NCBI RefSeq assembly: GCF_007747655.1
Contig: NZ_CP036274.1
Span: forward strand, 5,456,001 to 5,520,000
DNA: 64,000 nt
Direction: 5' to 3'
Source: Anatilimnocola aggregata
GTDB taxonomy: Bacteria; Planctomycetota; Planctomycetia; Pirellulales; Pirellulaceae
Shown: positions 1 through 9,013 of the stretch, piece after piece
How positions within the stretch are numbered: position 1 is the stretch's first letter
Layout: each line of letters starts with the position of its first letter
Translations under genes and position numbers: made by a program
Notes under the pieces: generated by a model
Told to the model about the DNA's origin: nothing
What the model saw: the letters and a program-made list of their open reading frames with translations, nothing else
The model's database searches: none

Positions 1-9
1 ACTCAACCA

Positions 10-1467
10 TCAGCCGCAGGCTCGCTGCTTCTTCCACTCATGCACAACGTTTCCGTCCAGATCGCGATGGGCAACGGTGATCTCACTCTGGCCACCAACT
101 TCCTTGAGTGTGACCGACACAAAGCCCCCCTTCACGCGATGAAACTGGTGAAAGGTTTTGTCCTCACCGGGCGTACCCCCGGCATGTTCGTTACTGGCTG
201 CGCCGACGCTGAACTCCCGCACGCCCGTCGCCGGATCGACCGAATGATATTGCCAATGCCGATCGCCGCAGAGAATCAGGAAGTTCTCGGGAACATTCGC
301 CTGCAGCCAGGTTCGCAACTCGTTCCCTTCATGAGCAAAGCCCTTGTTGGCATGATTGTCATTTTTGCCACCCCGATCGGGGCCGACGAGCGGCGTTGGA
401 CTGATGAGTATCTTCCAAGTCGCGTCACTCCCCTTCACCGTTTCCTTGAACCACGCTTTTTGTTCGTCGCCCCAGATGGTTTTTTCTGGACCGTCGGCCA
501 TGTTGTTGGGCGAGCGATAGTCGCGACCGTCGGTCAGCCAAATTTGCAGATCGCGGCCCCAGCGAAAGGTCCGATACCCTTTGCCCGCCAGCGGCGCTTG
601 CTGCAGAAAAATCTGCTGCCCTTCCGCAAACGACAGCAGCCCTTGTTTATTGCCCGGCCACGTATCGTTCTTGAGCGTGTCGTGATCGTCCTTTAGCCAG
701 TAGGTCCCGGTGTTCCGCAGCAGTTCGACCTGGCGCGGCAGCGAGAACATCCGTTCCCAGTGCAAGCGCGCCAGTGCCGGTGTTACCGCGCGAGGCGGAT
801 CATTGTCGTAATAAACCAGGTCGCCGGTGAGCGAAACGAACTTCGGCGCGAGTGCGAGCATCGACGGATAAATGCCGTGCCCATCGACATGCCCCCGGTC
901 GGGATAGCCTTGGCAGGTCATCACGCAGAACGTGAAATTGCCGGGCGTTTTTTCTACAGGAGCCGTTTCGAACTTACCAGCGAACGACGGGTGCAGCGGC
1001 GCAGTCGCTGAATCGCGCGACTCGATCTGGTAGTGATAAACGGTGGCGGGGTTCAGGCCGGACAACGCGAATTGGGCGATGAAGTCACCTGCTTCGTCGA
1101 CATCGCGCCAAGCTGTTTCTTTTGCGTCGCTCAAAGCGATCTCGGTACCATACCGCACGCGTACTTGACCGGCGGCACCAGGACAGGCTCCTTCGATCTC
1201 TGCTGGAGACAATTCAGTTGGCGCTGTCTCTTGTTCCTTTCCGCGACCGCGGAGGATTAGCCCCTTGTTGTTGCGCGTGGAATGCTTCGTCAGCCTTGCC
1301 CAAACGATGGCCGAAGTCGGCGTGATCTCGCCCACGCGCGAGCCGGTCGCCTGTCGGGGCTGGTCCTTCTCCGCTGCACTGGCTTCCGCAACCTGCAGCG
1401 CAAGCGCTGTGCCGGCCGAAGTTGCCAAAAAGCCGCGTCGCGTCAAGCTATTGTCGGTGTTGTTCAT
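10..1467 (-). CDS. PhoD-like alkaline phosphatase, Tat-exported
   Basis: Probable metallophosphoesterase of the PhoD family, hydrolysing phosphate esters outside the cytoplasm. The product is 485 residues from the chosen start. A twin-arginine signal is visible (TRRGFLATSAG, residues 9-19, likely cleavage near AEASAAEK). An N-terminal Ig-like PhoD domain (VGEITPTSAIVWARL) is followed by the metal-binding blocks TGDLVYYD, KDDHD and GDRHW. The start at 1467 is preceded by AAAGG at a reasonable distance; an ATG at 1491 would add eight residues and has no visible ribosome site. It is divergent from the beta-helix gene, 109 bases away, so that gap should hold both promoters. Family assignment is firm; the substrate is unknown. 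Confidence 0.9.
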   Translation of the reverse strand: MNNTDNSLTRRGFLATSAGTALALQVAEASAAEKDQPRQATGSRVGEITPTSAIVWARLTKHSTRNNKGLILRGRGKEQETAPTELSPAEIEGACPGAAGQVRVRYGTEIALSDAKETAWRDVDEAGDFIAQFALSGLNPATVYHYQIESRDSATAPLHPSFAGKFETAPVEKTPGNFTFCVMTCQGYPDRGHVDGHGIYPSMLALAPKFVSLTGDLVYYDNDPPRAVTPALARLHWERMFSLPRQVELLRNTGTYWLKDDHDTLKNDTWPGNKQGLLSFAEGQQIFLQQAPLAGKGYRTFRWGRDLQIWLTDGRDYRSPNNMADGPEKTIWGDEQKAWFKETVKGSDATWKILISPTPLVGPDRGGKNDNHANKGFAHEGNELRTWLQANVPENFLILCGDRHWQYHSVDPATGVREFSVGAASNEHAGGTPGEDKTFHQFHRVKGGFVSVTLKEVGGQSEITVAHRDLDGNVVHEWKKQRACG

Positions 1468-1576
1468 GGCTGGGCCTTTGTTGGTTGTCATGGGAGGTGC
1501 GAGGCAACGAAAGACGCTATTATCGCGATTGGCAGCTGACGTGAAACAAAAATTATCCCTGGCAGAGAAAACGATT

Positions 1577-2860
1577 ATGTCTCAGCGCATTGGCTTCATC
1601 GTCTTGGCCGTCGGCCTATTCCTGCTCGCCGGATACGGTTGGTTCGGAAGCCCCGCTACCATACCGCTTCAGCAAGCCCGAGCTCAAGATCGCGCGGAAC
1701 CTCGAATTGCCCTGCCAGGGGCGCGGCCGGTGATCGAAGCGATCCATTTTCCATCGCTGCAGGCAGCGATTGACGCCCTGCCTGCACAGGGCGGGGTCGT
1801 TCGTTTGCCACCTGGCACGTTCGAAATCACGCGGCCATTGATCATCTCTCACTCCGACGTCCTGCTCACTGGTGCCGGTACGGCCACCCACATCAAGAAT
1901 GTAAATACCGCGGGTGAACCAGCGCTCGTTATCGAACACCCGGATGGCGAGAAGGTGAAGGCCGACGAGAAGCTGTGGCGCGTCATGCTGAGTAACTTCC
2001 GCATCACTGGCAATCCGAAGAGTGGTGACGGCATCGAAGCTGTGCTGGTGAACGAGATCTTCATCCAAGGCGTGACCGTCAGCTATCACGGCGGCGATGG
2101 GATCAAGCTCGATCGCTGCTACGAAGACCCGCGCGTGAACGACTGCTTGATTACCTACAACAAGCAGACCGGGCTCAGTGTGCCGGGCTGTCACGACATT
2201 GTCGTGTGCGGCAATCAGTTCGAAGAAAATATGGATGCTGTGCATTGCTTCGATGCCTTCAATCTCTGCTTTACCGGCAATTGCATCGACGATCACTTGG
2301 GCGATGGTGTTGTGATCGAGAACACTTACGGCTCGGTCCTCGCGGGCAACATGATCGAAGAGTGCGAAGGCCGCGGCATTGTCCTCGCGCGAGATTGCTA
2401 TGGCATCACGCTCTCGGCCAATGTGATTGCCCACAATGGCGGTGGCATCGACCTGATGGACGCTCACGGCTGCTCGGTCTCGGCCAACACGTTCGTCCTG
2501 CTAAAGCCGCCGCCGATGAAAGATGGAGTAGCGCAACCGCAACTCGATACGCGCTGCTTAAAACTCGGCCGGGATAGCAGCCGAATCGCCGTCTCCGGCA
2601 ACAGTTTTTGCGATAGCTACATCGGCGAAGGGGCGGTCAAGCGAAAGGTGAACGATCAACTGGCCGGTGGCATCGTGCTCGACGGCACGCGCGACGTGAA
2701 TATCTCGGGCAACACTTTTTCCAGCGTACCCAAGGCCATCGAAGTGGGCGAATTGCCGAACTCCAGCATTCTGTTCGGCAACAATCTGCTCACTGACGCC
2801 CCGAGTGAGCACGAGCAACTGCCGAAGACGGGCGTCAACAACAATCTCACTTCGCCATAG
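1577..2860 (+). CDS. Right-handed beta-helix repeat protein
   Basis: A 427-residue protein with an N-terminal signal or anchor (IGFIVLAVGLFLLAGYGWFG, about residues 5-24), then a pectate-lyase-like start (SLQAAIDALPAQGGVVRLPPG) followed by many short rungs such as GIVLARDCYGITLSANVI and VNISGNTFSSV. This is the pattern of parallel beta-helix proteins of the NosD/pectate-lyase fold, typically extracellular polysaccharide lyases, epimerases or surface proteins. No catalytic residues can be assigned by eye. An open frame continues upstream to 1265, but that part overlaps the phosphatase gene on the other strand, and only the ATG at 1577 begins directly with the hydrophobic segment. Its 3' end overlaps the convergent sulfatase gene by 14 bases. 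Confidence 0.85.
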   Translation: MSQRIGFIVLAVGLFLLAGYGWFGSPATIPLQQARAQDRAEPRIALPGARPVIEAIHFPSLQAAIDALPAQGGVVRLPPGTFEITRPLIISHSDVLLTGAGTATHIKNVNTAGEPALVIEHPDGEKVKADEKLWRVMLSNFRITGNPKSGDGIEAVLVNEIFIQGVTVSYHGGDGIKLDRCYEDPRVNDCLITYNKQTGLSVPGCHDIVVCGNQFEENMDAVHCFDAFNLCFTGNCIDDHLGDGVVIENTYGSVLAGNMIEECEGRGIVLARDCYGITLSANVIAHNGGGIDLMDAHGCSVSANTFVLLKPPPMKDGVAQPQLDTRCLKLGRDSSRIAVSGNSFCDSYIGEGAVKRKVNDQLAGGIVLDGTRDVNISGNTFSSVPKAIEVGELPNSSILFGNNLLTDAPSEHEQLPKTGVNNNLTSP

Positions 2861-4220
2861 GCAACTTGGGAAGCGACTTTTTCCAAGCTGATAGTTTTTC
2901 GCCCATCTCGACGGCACGCTCGAGTTCAAACTTCACTTCGTTAAGCATTTCCGTTTCTCGCGCCAGGTTGTAGAGCTCAGCTCCGCTACCATCGGCTTGC
3001 ATCAACAACTTCCAGCCATTGTGCAGCATTGCTAGGGGTGGGCTTCGATCCGCTCCAGCCGGGTACTTAAAGCTGGTTTCGTTTCTTCCGTACTCCCAAT
3101 ACAGCGGTTGCTCGCGCGGAATAGGTTTGCCGAAAAACGACGAGACCATGTTTTCGCCATCCAGCTTGAGCTTGGGCGGAATCTGTGCCTGGGCGATATG
3201 CGCTAATGTGGGGAGCAGATCGATTCCGCATAACACCGATTGATTGTCGACTACTGTCGCTGGCACCTGTCCTGGCCAGCGGACGATCAGCGGCACACAG
3301 AGGCCGCCTTCGTACAGACTCAACTTGCTTCCCCTCAGTTTGCTGCCGCCGCGAATCTTGGTCGTTCGTCGCGCCTGAAACGTGGGGAGCGGGCCGTTGT
3401 CGGAGAGAAACAGGAGGAGGGTGTTTTTCGGGAGACCATCCATCAGGCGGCCGATCTGCCAGTCCATTTCCGTGAGCACGCGTTCGAGCTTTTTAGGAGT
3501 GGCACCCATCGCCTCTGCTTTGCCGGGAATGGGCTCGGGAACCCACGGTGTGTGCGGATCGTCGAGCCACAAGTTGACGAAGCAAGGCTGATTGGGATGT
3601 TTCGCAACAAACTCCAGCGTGCGATCGACGAAGAACTTCGTCCTGTCCCAGCGTTTCACTTCATCCTTGTCGGACCAGATCCAATTGGTTGCCGTAATTT
3701 TGGGATGAGGTTCCGGGCTCTCATAAGTGCCGATGCCGACGTCGTACCCATACTCGGCAAACTTCGGTGGATTCACCACATCGCGACCGCCGCCGAGATG
3801 CCACTTCCCCACGTGAGCCGTGGCATAGCCGGCACCCTTCAGGATTCTCGGCAATGACGGTGCAACTGGATCGAGAAAGTCCGCCTGTTCACATTCACGA
3901 TTTCCTTTCCGCTCCTGCAAAAAGCTCGTGATGTTCCAGCGGGCTGGATACTGCCCGGTGATGATACCGCACCGCGCGGGGGAACAGATTGGTGCGGGGC
4001 TGTAGTACTGCGTGAAGCGGGTTCCGTCGCGCGCCAATCGATCGAGGTTCGGCGTCTCGGCAATATCGCCACCGTAGCAACTCAGATCGCCCGGCCCCAG
4101 ATCATCGGCCAGGACAAGCACAATGTGAGGCTGCGGTTCGGCTGCATGGCTCGCGTGAACGAAGATCGAACCCAGCGCAACGACGGCAATAATGATGGCA
4201 ATCGTAAGTCGGCGCTGCAT
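2847..4220 (-). CDS. Sulfatase (arylsulfatase family), CSPAR type
   Basis: A 457-residue type I sulfatase that should cleave sulfate esters from polysaccharides or glycans after export. It has a signal peptide (residues 1 to about 27), the metal-binding start HIVLVLADDLGPGDLSCYG (Asp39-Asp40), and the formylglycine motif C79-S-P-A-R. Further metal and active-site blocks are GKWHLGGG and FLSDNGP. The gene begins two bases after the stop of the other sulfatase gene, so the two are almost certainly cotranscribed and probably act on one sulfated substrate. The C-terminal domain ends in a short Lys-rich tail. The substrate cannot be predicted. Confidence 0.92.
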   Translation of the reverse strand: MQRRLTIAIIIAVVALGSIFVHASHAAEPQPHIVLVLADDLGPGDLSCYGGDIAETPNLDRLARDGTRFTQYYSPAPICSPARCGIITGQYPARWNITSFLQERKGNRECEQADFLDPVAPSLPRILKGAGYATAHVGKWHLGGGRDVVNPPKFAEYGYDVGIGTYESPEPHPKITATNWIWSDKDEVKRWDRTKFFVDRTLEFVAKHPNQPCFVNLWLDDPHTPWVPEPIPGKAEAMGATPKKLERVLTEMDWQIGRLMDGLPKNTLLLFLSDNGPLPTFQARRTTKIRGGSKLRGSKLSLYEGGLCVPLIVRWPGQVPATVVDNQSVLCGIDLLPTLAHIAQAQIPPKLKLDGENMVSSFFGKPIPREQPLYWEYGRNETSFKYPAGADRSPPLAMLHNGWKLLMQADGSGAELYNLARETEMLNEVKFELERAVEMGEKLSAWKKSLPKLPMAK

Positions 4221-4222
4221 CT

Positions 4223-5608
4223 TTATTCACTCGCTTTGGCTTGGCCCGCCGGGCGCTGATTGGCTTTGATCTCGGCGAGATGCTTTTCGGCGGCTGTTTT
4301 CAATCGCTCTACAATTTCAGGATTTTCCGCAGCCACGTTCGTGGTTTCGGCCAGGTCTTTGGTCAGGTTGTACAGCGAAGGACCGACAAGTGCTTCCCCT
4401 TTTTTCTTCTTGTTTCCCAGGGCCGGAATTCCACCCAGGAACAGTTTCCATTCGCCAGTGCGGATACCCACGAGTTGACTGCCACCGTTGAAATAAAGGT
4501 GCGTATCGCGAACCGCCGGCGCATCTTTGGTAAACATTAGCGAGGTGATATCGCGGCCATCGAGCACGCGGTCGGTTGGCACTTGAGCACCCACAATCTT
4601 CGCGAGTGTGGGAAGCATGTCGATGTTCCCAGCAATTTGATTGCAGCTGCTGCCAGCTTCAATCTTTCCCGGCCAGCGCATGATGCAGGGCTCGCGCACA
4701 CCACCTTCGAACGACGTTCCCTTATTACCTCGCAACGGCGCGGCAGTTCTGGCTGCGGGGCCATTGTCCGACGTAAAGATCACCAGCGTGTTGTCGTCGA
4801 GCTTCAGCTCTTGCAGCGTTTGCATGATCTGTCCGACGGACCAATCGATCTCTTCGATAGTGTCACCGATGAGTCCCATTTTGCTCTTTCCCTTGAAATC
4901 GGCTGAGGCAAAGAGGGGGAAGTGAATCATGCTGTGCGGCAGGTAGAGGAAGAACGGATTATCCTTTTGCTCGCGAATGAGCTTGACCGCTTCTTCGGTA
5001 TAGCGCTTTGTCAGTTGCGATTGATCGGGCTCGGTCTCGACGATCTTGTCGTCTCTCATCAGCGGCAGAGGTGGGAAGTTAGGCCTGGCCGGTTTCTGGC
5101 CCATGTCGTTGCTGTAGGGAATGCCAAAGTACGAATCGAAGCCTTGCTTCGTCGGCAAGAACTCGGGCTGAAAACCCAAGTGCCACTTGCCGATCGCTTT
5201 GGTTGCGTATCCCTTTTGCTTGGCAATATCACCCAGCGTGACTTCGTCGGGATGCAACCCGACCGTGCTATTAGGAAACAGCACACCCGGCACCGACACC
5301 CGCACGTTGTAGCAACCCGTCATCAGGCATGCCCGCGACATGGAGCAGACAGGCGTGGCATAAAACGAAGTGAACTTCATCCCCTCCTTGGCAAACTTGT
5401 CCAGGTGCGGCGTCTTCACCTCGGTGTTGCCGAACGGGCCGATATCGGCATAGCCCATGTCATCGATGAAGATCAAAATCACGTTGGGCGATCTGCCAGA
5501 ACTCGACTGCTCGGCACCGGTGGCCAGCAGCGTGAACGCAGATACCCAGGCTGCGATAAGTGCCAGGAAAGTGCAGCACGGAATAGACCTGAAGAGAAGT
5601 TTGGGCAT
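4223..5608 (-). CDS. Sulfatase with atypical CSMSR modification motif
   Basis: A 461-residue sulfatase, first gene of the pair. A signal peptide covers about residues 1-32, followed by NVILIFIDDMGYADIG (metal-binding Asp49-Asp50), the modification site region PVCSMSRACLMTGCYN (Cys88), GKWHLGFQ and IFTSDNGPAAR. In the usual motif Cys is followed by x-Pro-x-Arg; here the third residue is Met instead of Pro. Everything else is well kept, including the downstream block MTGCYNVRVSVPG. Either the planctomycete modifying enzyme accepts this variant or activity is reduced. The start ATG at 5608 directly precedes the signal peptide. Confidence 0.92.
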   Translation of the reverse strand: MPKLLFRSIPCCTFLALIAAWVSAFTLLATGAEQSSSGRSPNVILIFIDDMGYADIGPFGNTEVKTPHLDKFAKEGMKFTSFYATPVCSMSRACLMTGCYNVRVSVPGVLFPNSTVGLHPDEVTLGDIAKQKGYATKAIGKWHLGFQPEFLPTKQGFDSYFGIPYSNDMGQKPARPNFPPLPLMRDDKIVETEPDQSQLTKRYTEEAVKLIREQKDNPFFLYLPHSMIHFPLFASADFKGKSKMGLIGDTIEEIDWSVGQIMQTLQELKLDDNTLVIFTSDNGPAARTAAPLRGNKGTSFEGGVREPCIMRWPGKIEAGSSCNQIAGNIDMLPTLAKIVGAQVPTDRVLDGRDITSLMFTKDAPAVRDTHLYFNGGSQLVGIRTGEWKLFLGGIPALGNKKKKGEALVGPSLYNLTKDLAETTNVAAENPEIVERLKTAAEKHLAEIKANQRPAGQAKASE

Positions 5609-5730
5609 TGATTCACCGAGGGGAAGAAGGAGAGGTATAGGTGGGCTGAAGTATCCGCCACCGGAAAACGCCGGTCAACTCTCGCCCCGGCCAGTTTGCC
5701 TGTACCGCATCTTGCAAATGCGTTGCCGCG
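5609..5730. other. Intergenic gap between mtaB and the sulfatase pair
   Basis: These 122 bases lie between the 3' end of mtaB and the start of the first sulfatase gene, both on the minus strand. They should contain the sulfatase promoter. I see no convincing hairpin with a T-run and no clear -10/-35 pair. Confidence 0.4.
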
Positions 5731-7020
5731 CTAGGAAGCGTCGGCTGGCAAGCGGGCGATAATGCGTCCGTCGCGAACGTCATGGCCAATGGCGTCGACC
5801 AGCGTGCTGGGCTGCAAGCCTTCGGCTTCGATCTCAACGGGAGCATAACGGCAGGAGGTGCCGGCGAAGCCATGGGGCAGGTATTCACTCTGGCCTTCGA
5901 TCATCACCTGCAGTTGACGGCCCAGCAGGCTGCGGTAGTAGTCGTCTCGCACTTCCGCGGCGACTGTTTCCAAGTGATCGAGTCGCTCTTGCTTCACTTC
6001 GTGCGAAACTTTGTCCGGCATGTCGTAAGCCGGCGTTCCTTTCCTCGCGCTGAATGGGAAGATGTGAATCTTTGAGAAGCCGCAGTCGCGCACGACCTGA
6101 CAAGTGGCAGCAAAATCGTCTTCGGTCTCGCCCGGAAAACCGACGATCACATCGGTCGATAGCCCGGGCTGATCGAGCGACTCGCGCACCAACCGGCAGC
6201 GATCAACAAACAGCTTGCTCCCCCAGCGGCGCTTCATTCGTCGCAGCACGGCATCGGAGCCACTCTGCAGGCAGATGTGCAAGTGAGGAGCAATCTTGCC
6301 GGGATTTTCAGCCATCACACCGATCAGGTCGCGGGTGACTTCAGTCGCTTCGATGCTCGATAGACGAATGCGAAACTCACCGGGAACCTTGCACAATGTG
6401 CGCACCAGCGTTGCCAGTCGCAGCCATTCCTCGCGCGGCCTATTGTGATTGAGTTCGACACCGTAGTGCCCCAGATGCACGCCGGTGAGGATGATCTCGC
6501 GGTGGCCGTTGTCGACCAGGCGGGCCACTTCGTCGCGAATGTGTTCGAGCGGCCGGCTGAAAACATTCGGGCGCACATAGGGAATGATGCAGTAGCTGCA
6601 GCGGAGCAGGCAGCCATCTTGCACTTTTACATAGGCCCGCTTGCGACCGGTGAACCGCGAAATGCCAGTGGGGATATCGACCACGCCGAACCTGCCGAGC
6701 AAATCGGGAATCTCCCGCTTGTCGGTCACCACTTCGCTGACGTTCGGCAGCGAGGCGACTTCTTCCGGCGCTCGCGTAGCATAACAACCCATCACCACGA
6801 TGCGTGTTTGGGGATTATCGCGCGCCAACTTGCGGATGACATGCCGACTCTTGCTATCGCCTTCGGCAGTCACGGTGCAGGTATTCACCACACAGAGATC
6901 TGGCGCTTCATCGTCGGCCGCATCGTGATAGCCAATCCTGCGCAGCCCTTCGCGCACCAGTTCGGTTTCGTACTGGTTGACTTTGCAGCCGAGAGTGATG
7001 GTTTTTAACGAAGCGGGCAT
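5731..7020 (-). CDS. mtaB: tRNA t6A methylthiotransferase MtaB
   Basis: Radical SAM enzyme that adds a methylthio group to N6-threonylcarbamoyladenosine at position 37 of tRNAs reading ANN codons. The 429-residue product has the N-terminal iron-sulfur cysteines C12, C48 and C79 (GCKVNQYE, NTCTV, GCYA) and the radical SAM cysteines C137, C141 and C144 in DGCLLRCSYCIIPYVR. TGVHLGHYG is typical of the MtaB/YqeV branch rather than MiaB or RimO. The C-terminal TRAM-like part is short. A longer frame reaches 7101, but it would overlap clpS; the ATG at 7020 lies 13 bases after the clpS stop and begins at the conserved ITLGCKVN block. Probably cotranscribed with clpS. Confidence 0.93.
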   Translation of the reverse strand: MPASLKTITLGCKVNQYETELVREGLRRIGYHDAADDEAPDLCVVNTCTVTAEGDSKSRHVIRKLARDNPQTRIVVMGCYATRAPEEVASLPNVSEVVTDKREIPDLLGRFGVVDIPTGISRFTGRKRAYVKVQDGCLLRCSYCIIPYVRPNVFSRPLEHIRDEVARLVDNGHREIILTGVHLGHYGVELNHNRPREEWLRLATLVRTLCKVPGEFRIRLSSIEATEVTRDLIGVMAENPGKIAPHLHICLQSGSDAVLRRMKRRWGSKLFVDRCRLVRESLDQPGLSTDVIVGFPGETEDDFAATCQVVRDCGFSKIHIFPFSARKGTPAYDMPDKVSHEVKQERLDHLETVAAEVRDDYYRSLLGRQLQVMIEGQSEYLPHGFAGTSCRYAPVEIEAEGLQPSTLVDAIGHDVRDGRIIARLPADAS

Positions 7021-7033
7021 TGTGGGGGATGTT

Positions 7034-7384
7034 CTAGCCTTCCACCGGCTCAATCGTCGAGGACATGCTCCCCTTGCAGCGGGCGATGAGCTTGTCAGCA
7101 CCGAAGGCGTGGATCTGCTCGCGCTTTAGTTCGGCGTGCTCGCGCGTGGTGGTCAGGCAGATGGCTTTGCCCAGCTTGTCGACCTGCTCGGCGATTTTGA
7201 AGCCCTTTTCGACCGGGTAGCCGAATAAGTCCTTCATCATCTCGATGACATATTCGTACGAATGGTCTTCGTCGTTCCACAGAATGACGTTATAGCGGGG
7301 CTGACGCTTGGGGCGTTTGCGCTTGTCGGTCTGGTCTTCCTGCTCGGGTTCGGCGACTGCTGCGGCGTGTTGATGCTCGGACAA
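7034..7384 (-). CDS. clpS: ATP-dependent Clp protease adaptor ClpS
   Basis: A 116-residue adaptor that delivers N-degron substrates to the ClpA/ClpC-ClpP protease. After a charged, probably disordered N-terminus comes the ClpS core: YNVILWNDEDHSYEYVIEMM, then GKAICLTTTREHAELKREQI and HAFGADKL. The Asn-Asp pair of the N-degron pocket is in LWNDED. The start codon is TTG at 7384, selected because a perfect AGGAGG lies six bases upstream and no ATG is available before the conserved core. The gene is followed by mtaB after 13 bases and is divergent from the M20 peptidase gene. Confidence 0.93.
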   Translation of the reverse strand: MSEHQHAAAVAEPEQEDQTDKRKRPKRQPRYNVILWNDEDHSYEYVIEMMKDLFGYPVEKGFKIAEQVDKLGKAICLTTTREHAELKREQIHAFGADKLIARCKGSMSSTIEPVEG

Positions 7385-7390
7385 GGGGAG

Positions 7391-7396
7391 CCTCCT
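7391..7396 (-). promoter_or_regulatory. Shine-Dalgarno AGGAGG that fixes the clpS TTG start
   Basis: The minus strand reads AGGAGG, then six bases, then TTG TCC GAG. This perfect ribosome site is the reason for accepting a TTG start for clpS. Confidence 0.75.
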
Positions 7397-7446
7397 GCGA
7401 AGTTCGTCCGCGGGTTGACCGGGAATAGGCGAGGCGAACTAGACGC

Positions 7447-7452
7447 ATTATA
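7447..7452 (-). promoter_or_regulatory. Consensus -10 box (TATAAT) upstream of clpS
   Basis: On the minus strand the hexamer TATAAT lies 62 bases before the clpS start codon. No good -35 box is found 16-18 bases further upstream; the best-placed hexamer is TCGCCT. This is a candidate promoter for clpS-mtaB and rests on the -10 match only. Confidence 0.4.
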
Positions 7453-7521
7453 TTGCCCGGTCGGCAAAGAGGCGAGATGCTGTCGCCAATCGGTGGGAGA
7501 AAGGGCCAGGGCTGCGAAAAC

Positions 7522-8898
7522 ATGGATGACGTGCTGAAATATCTCGATGCGGATCGCGACCAATGCCAGCGCGACCTGTGCGAGTTGCTTGCCATTCCTA
7601 GCGTGGCGGCCGATTCGAAGTATCATCCCGACGTTCGCCGGGCTGCAAGTTGGGTCGCGGGGCAGTTTCAATCGTTGGGGTTGAAGACCGAGCAGATCGA
7701 AACTATTGGCCAGCCCTTGATTTATGCCGAAAGTCCCGCGGTGGCCGGGGCTCCAACCGTGCTGGTCTATGGCCACTATGACGTGCAGCCCGCCGATCCG
7801 CTGAACGAATGGATTTCGCCCCCGTTCGAGCCCACAATTCGTGCTGGCAACATCTATGCCCGCGGGGCGACCGACGATAAAGGGCAAATGCTGACCCACG
7901 TTCTCAGCGCTCGTGGCTGGCTTAAGAGCCGCGGGGAATTGCCGCTTCAGATCAAGTTTTTGATCGAAGGGGAAGAGGAGGTCGGCAGCAAAGGGCTGTA
8001 TGACTTTTTAAAGCAGCCCGGGGCGAGCGAAAAGCTAAAGGCCGACATAGTCGTCATCAGCGATACTTCGCAATTTGGCCCCGGTCAGCCGGCCATCACC
8101 TATGGCCTGCGCGGCATCGCCTATTTCGAAATTCGCCTGAGCGGACCTAAGCAAGATCTGCATAGCGGCACCTTTGGCGGAGCGGTCACCAATCCACTTA
8201 ATGCACTCAACTCGCTTCTTCACTCACTGCGAGATGCTGACGGTCGCGTGCAAGTTCCCGGTTTCTACGACGACGTGCTGCCATTGACCACGCGCGAGCG
8301 TGAGCAGTTTGCAGCACTCCCCTTCAGCGACGCGGCCTTCCAAGAACAACTGGGCGTGGAGGGACTGTTTGGCGAAACAGACTTCACGACGCTCGAACGC
8401 CGCTGGGCTCGCCCCACCTACGATGTGCATGGTTTGTGGGGCGGCTATCAGGGCGAAGGTGGCAAGACGGTGTTGCCCGCCAAGAGCGGCGCCAAGTTCA
8501 GCTTTCGACTGGTTCCCAATCAGGACCCGCAGAAGATCGCAGCCTCGCTTGAGAAGTTTCTCAAGGAACGCTTGCCCCCCGGCATCACAATGGAATTGAT
8601 CTACATGAGTGGTGCCCCGGGTTGCGTGGTACCGCTCGACAGTCCTTACGTGGCCGCTGCAGAAAAGGCCATTGAAGGTGGCTTCGGTCGCCGCCCCGTC
8701 TTTATTCGCGAAGGTGGTTCGATTCCCATCGTCACCAACTTCAAACAACAACTGGGCATCGATACCCTGCTGCTCGGTTGGGGTCTCGATGACGACAATA
8801 CACACAGCCCGAACGAAAAGTTCTGCCTGGCCGACTTCCACCGCGGCATTCGCGCCAGTGCCCGCCTGTGGCAAGAATTGGCAAGCATCAAGAAGTAA
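7522..8898 (+). CDS. M20 family dipeptidase
   Basis: A 458-residue cytoplasmic zinc peptidase of the ArgE/DapE/CNDP-like M20 family; no signal peptide. Visible metal and catalytic blocks are VYGHYDVQP (His85, Asp87), ARGATDDKGQ, EGEEEVGS (E149-E153), VISDTSQFGPGQPAI and, near the C-terminus, LGWGLDDDNTHSPNEKF with its metal-binding His. The central insertion with PLTTREREQFAALPF fits the dipeptidase subgroup. An open frame extends upstream to 7453 but ATG 7522 begins at the usual N-terminus. The substrate is probably di- or short peptides; exact specificity is not readable. Confidence 0.92.
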   Translation: MDDVLKYLDADRDQCQRDLCELLAIPSVAADSKYHPDVRRAASWVAGQFQSLGLKTEQIETIGQPLIYAESPAVAGAPTVLVYGHYDVQPADPLNEWISPPFEPTIRAGNIYARGATDDKGQMLTHVLSARGWLKSRGELPLQIKFLIEGEEEVGSKGLYDFLKQPGASEKLKADIVVISDTSQFGPGQPAITYGLRGIAYFEIRLSGPKQDLHSGTFGGAVTNPLNALNSLLHSLRDADGRVQVPGFYDDVLPLTTREREQFAALPFSDAAFQEQLGVEGLFGETDFTTLERRWARPTYDVHGLWGGYQGEGGKTVLPAKSGAKFSFRLVPNQDPQKIAASLEKFLKERLPPGITMELIYMSGAPGCVVPLDSPYVAAAEKAIEGGFGRRPVFIREGGSIPIVTNFKQQLGIDTLLLGWGLDDDNTHSPNEKFCLADFHRGIRASARLWQELASIKK

Positions 8899-8909
8899 TT
8901 GATTTAAGT

Positions 8910-8972
8910 AGCCCGACGCGTCAGCGAGGGTGATTCGTCGAACACAGTTCCCCCTCGCTGACGCGTCGGGCT
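8910..8972. repeat. Perfect 21-bp inverted repeat (dispersed repeat element)
   Basis: The arm at 8910-8930 (beginning AGCCCGACGCGTC and ending AGCGAGGG) is exactly the reverse complement of 8952-8972, with a 21-base loop. It sits between the M20 peptidase stop and serS. There is no T-run, so it is not a classic terminator, although the stem could stop or protect transcripts. Related copies of the same unit occur at 58737-58796, so this is a dispersed element and not just a local hairpin. Confidence 0.8.
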
Positions 8973-9013
8973 CCATTAAAACCTGACACCTAACCTCTGG
9001 CCCCTTCCTCACC

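Noticed and set aside
1265-1576. N-terminal extension of the beta-helix protein
   Set aside because: It overlaps the phosphatase gene in antisense, and the signal/anchor starts at the ATG 1577.
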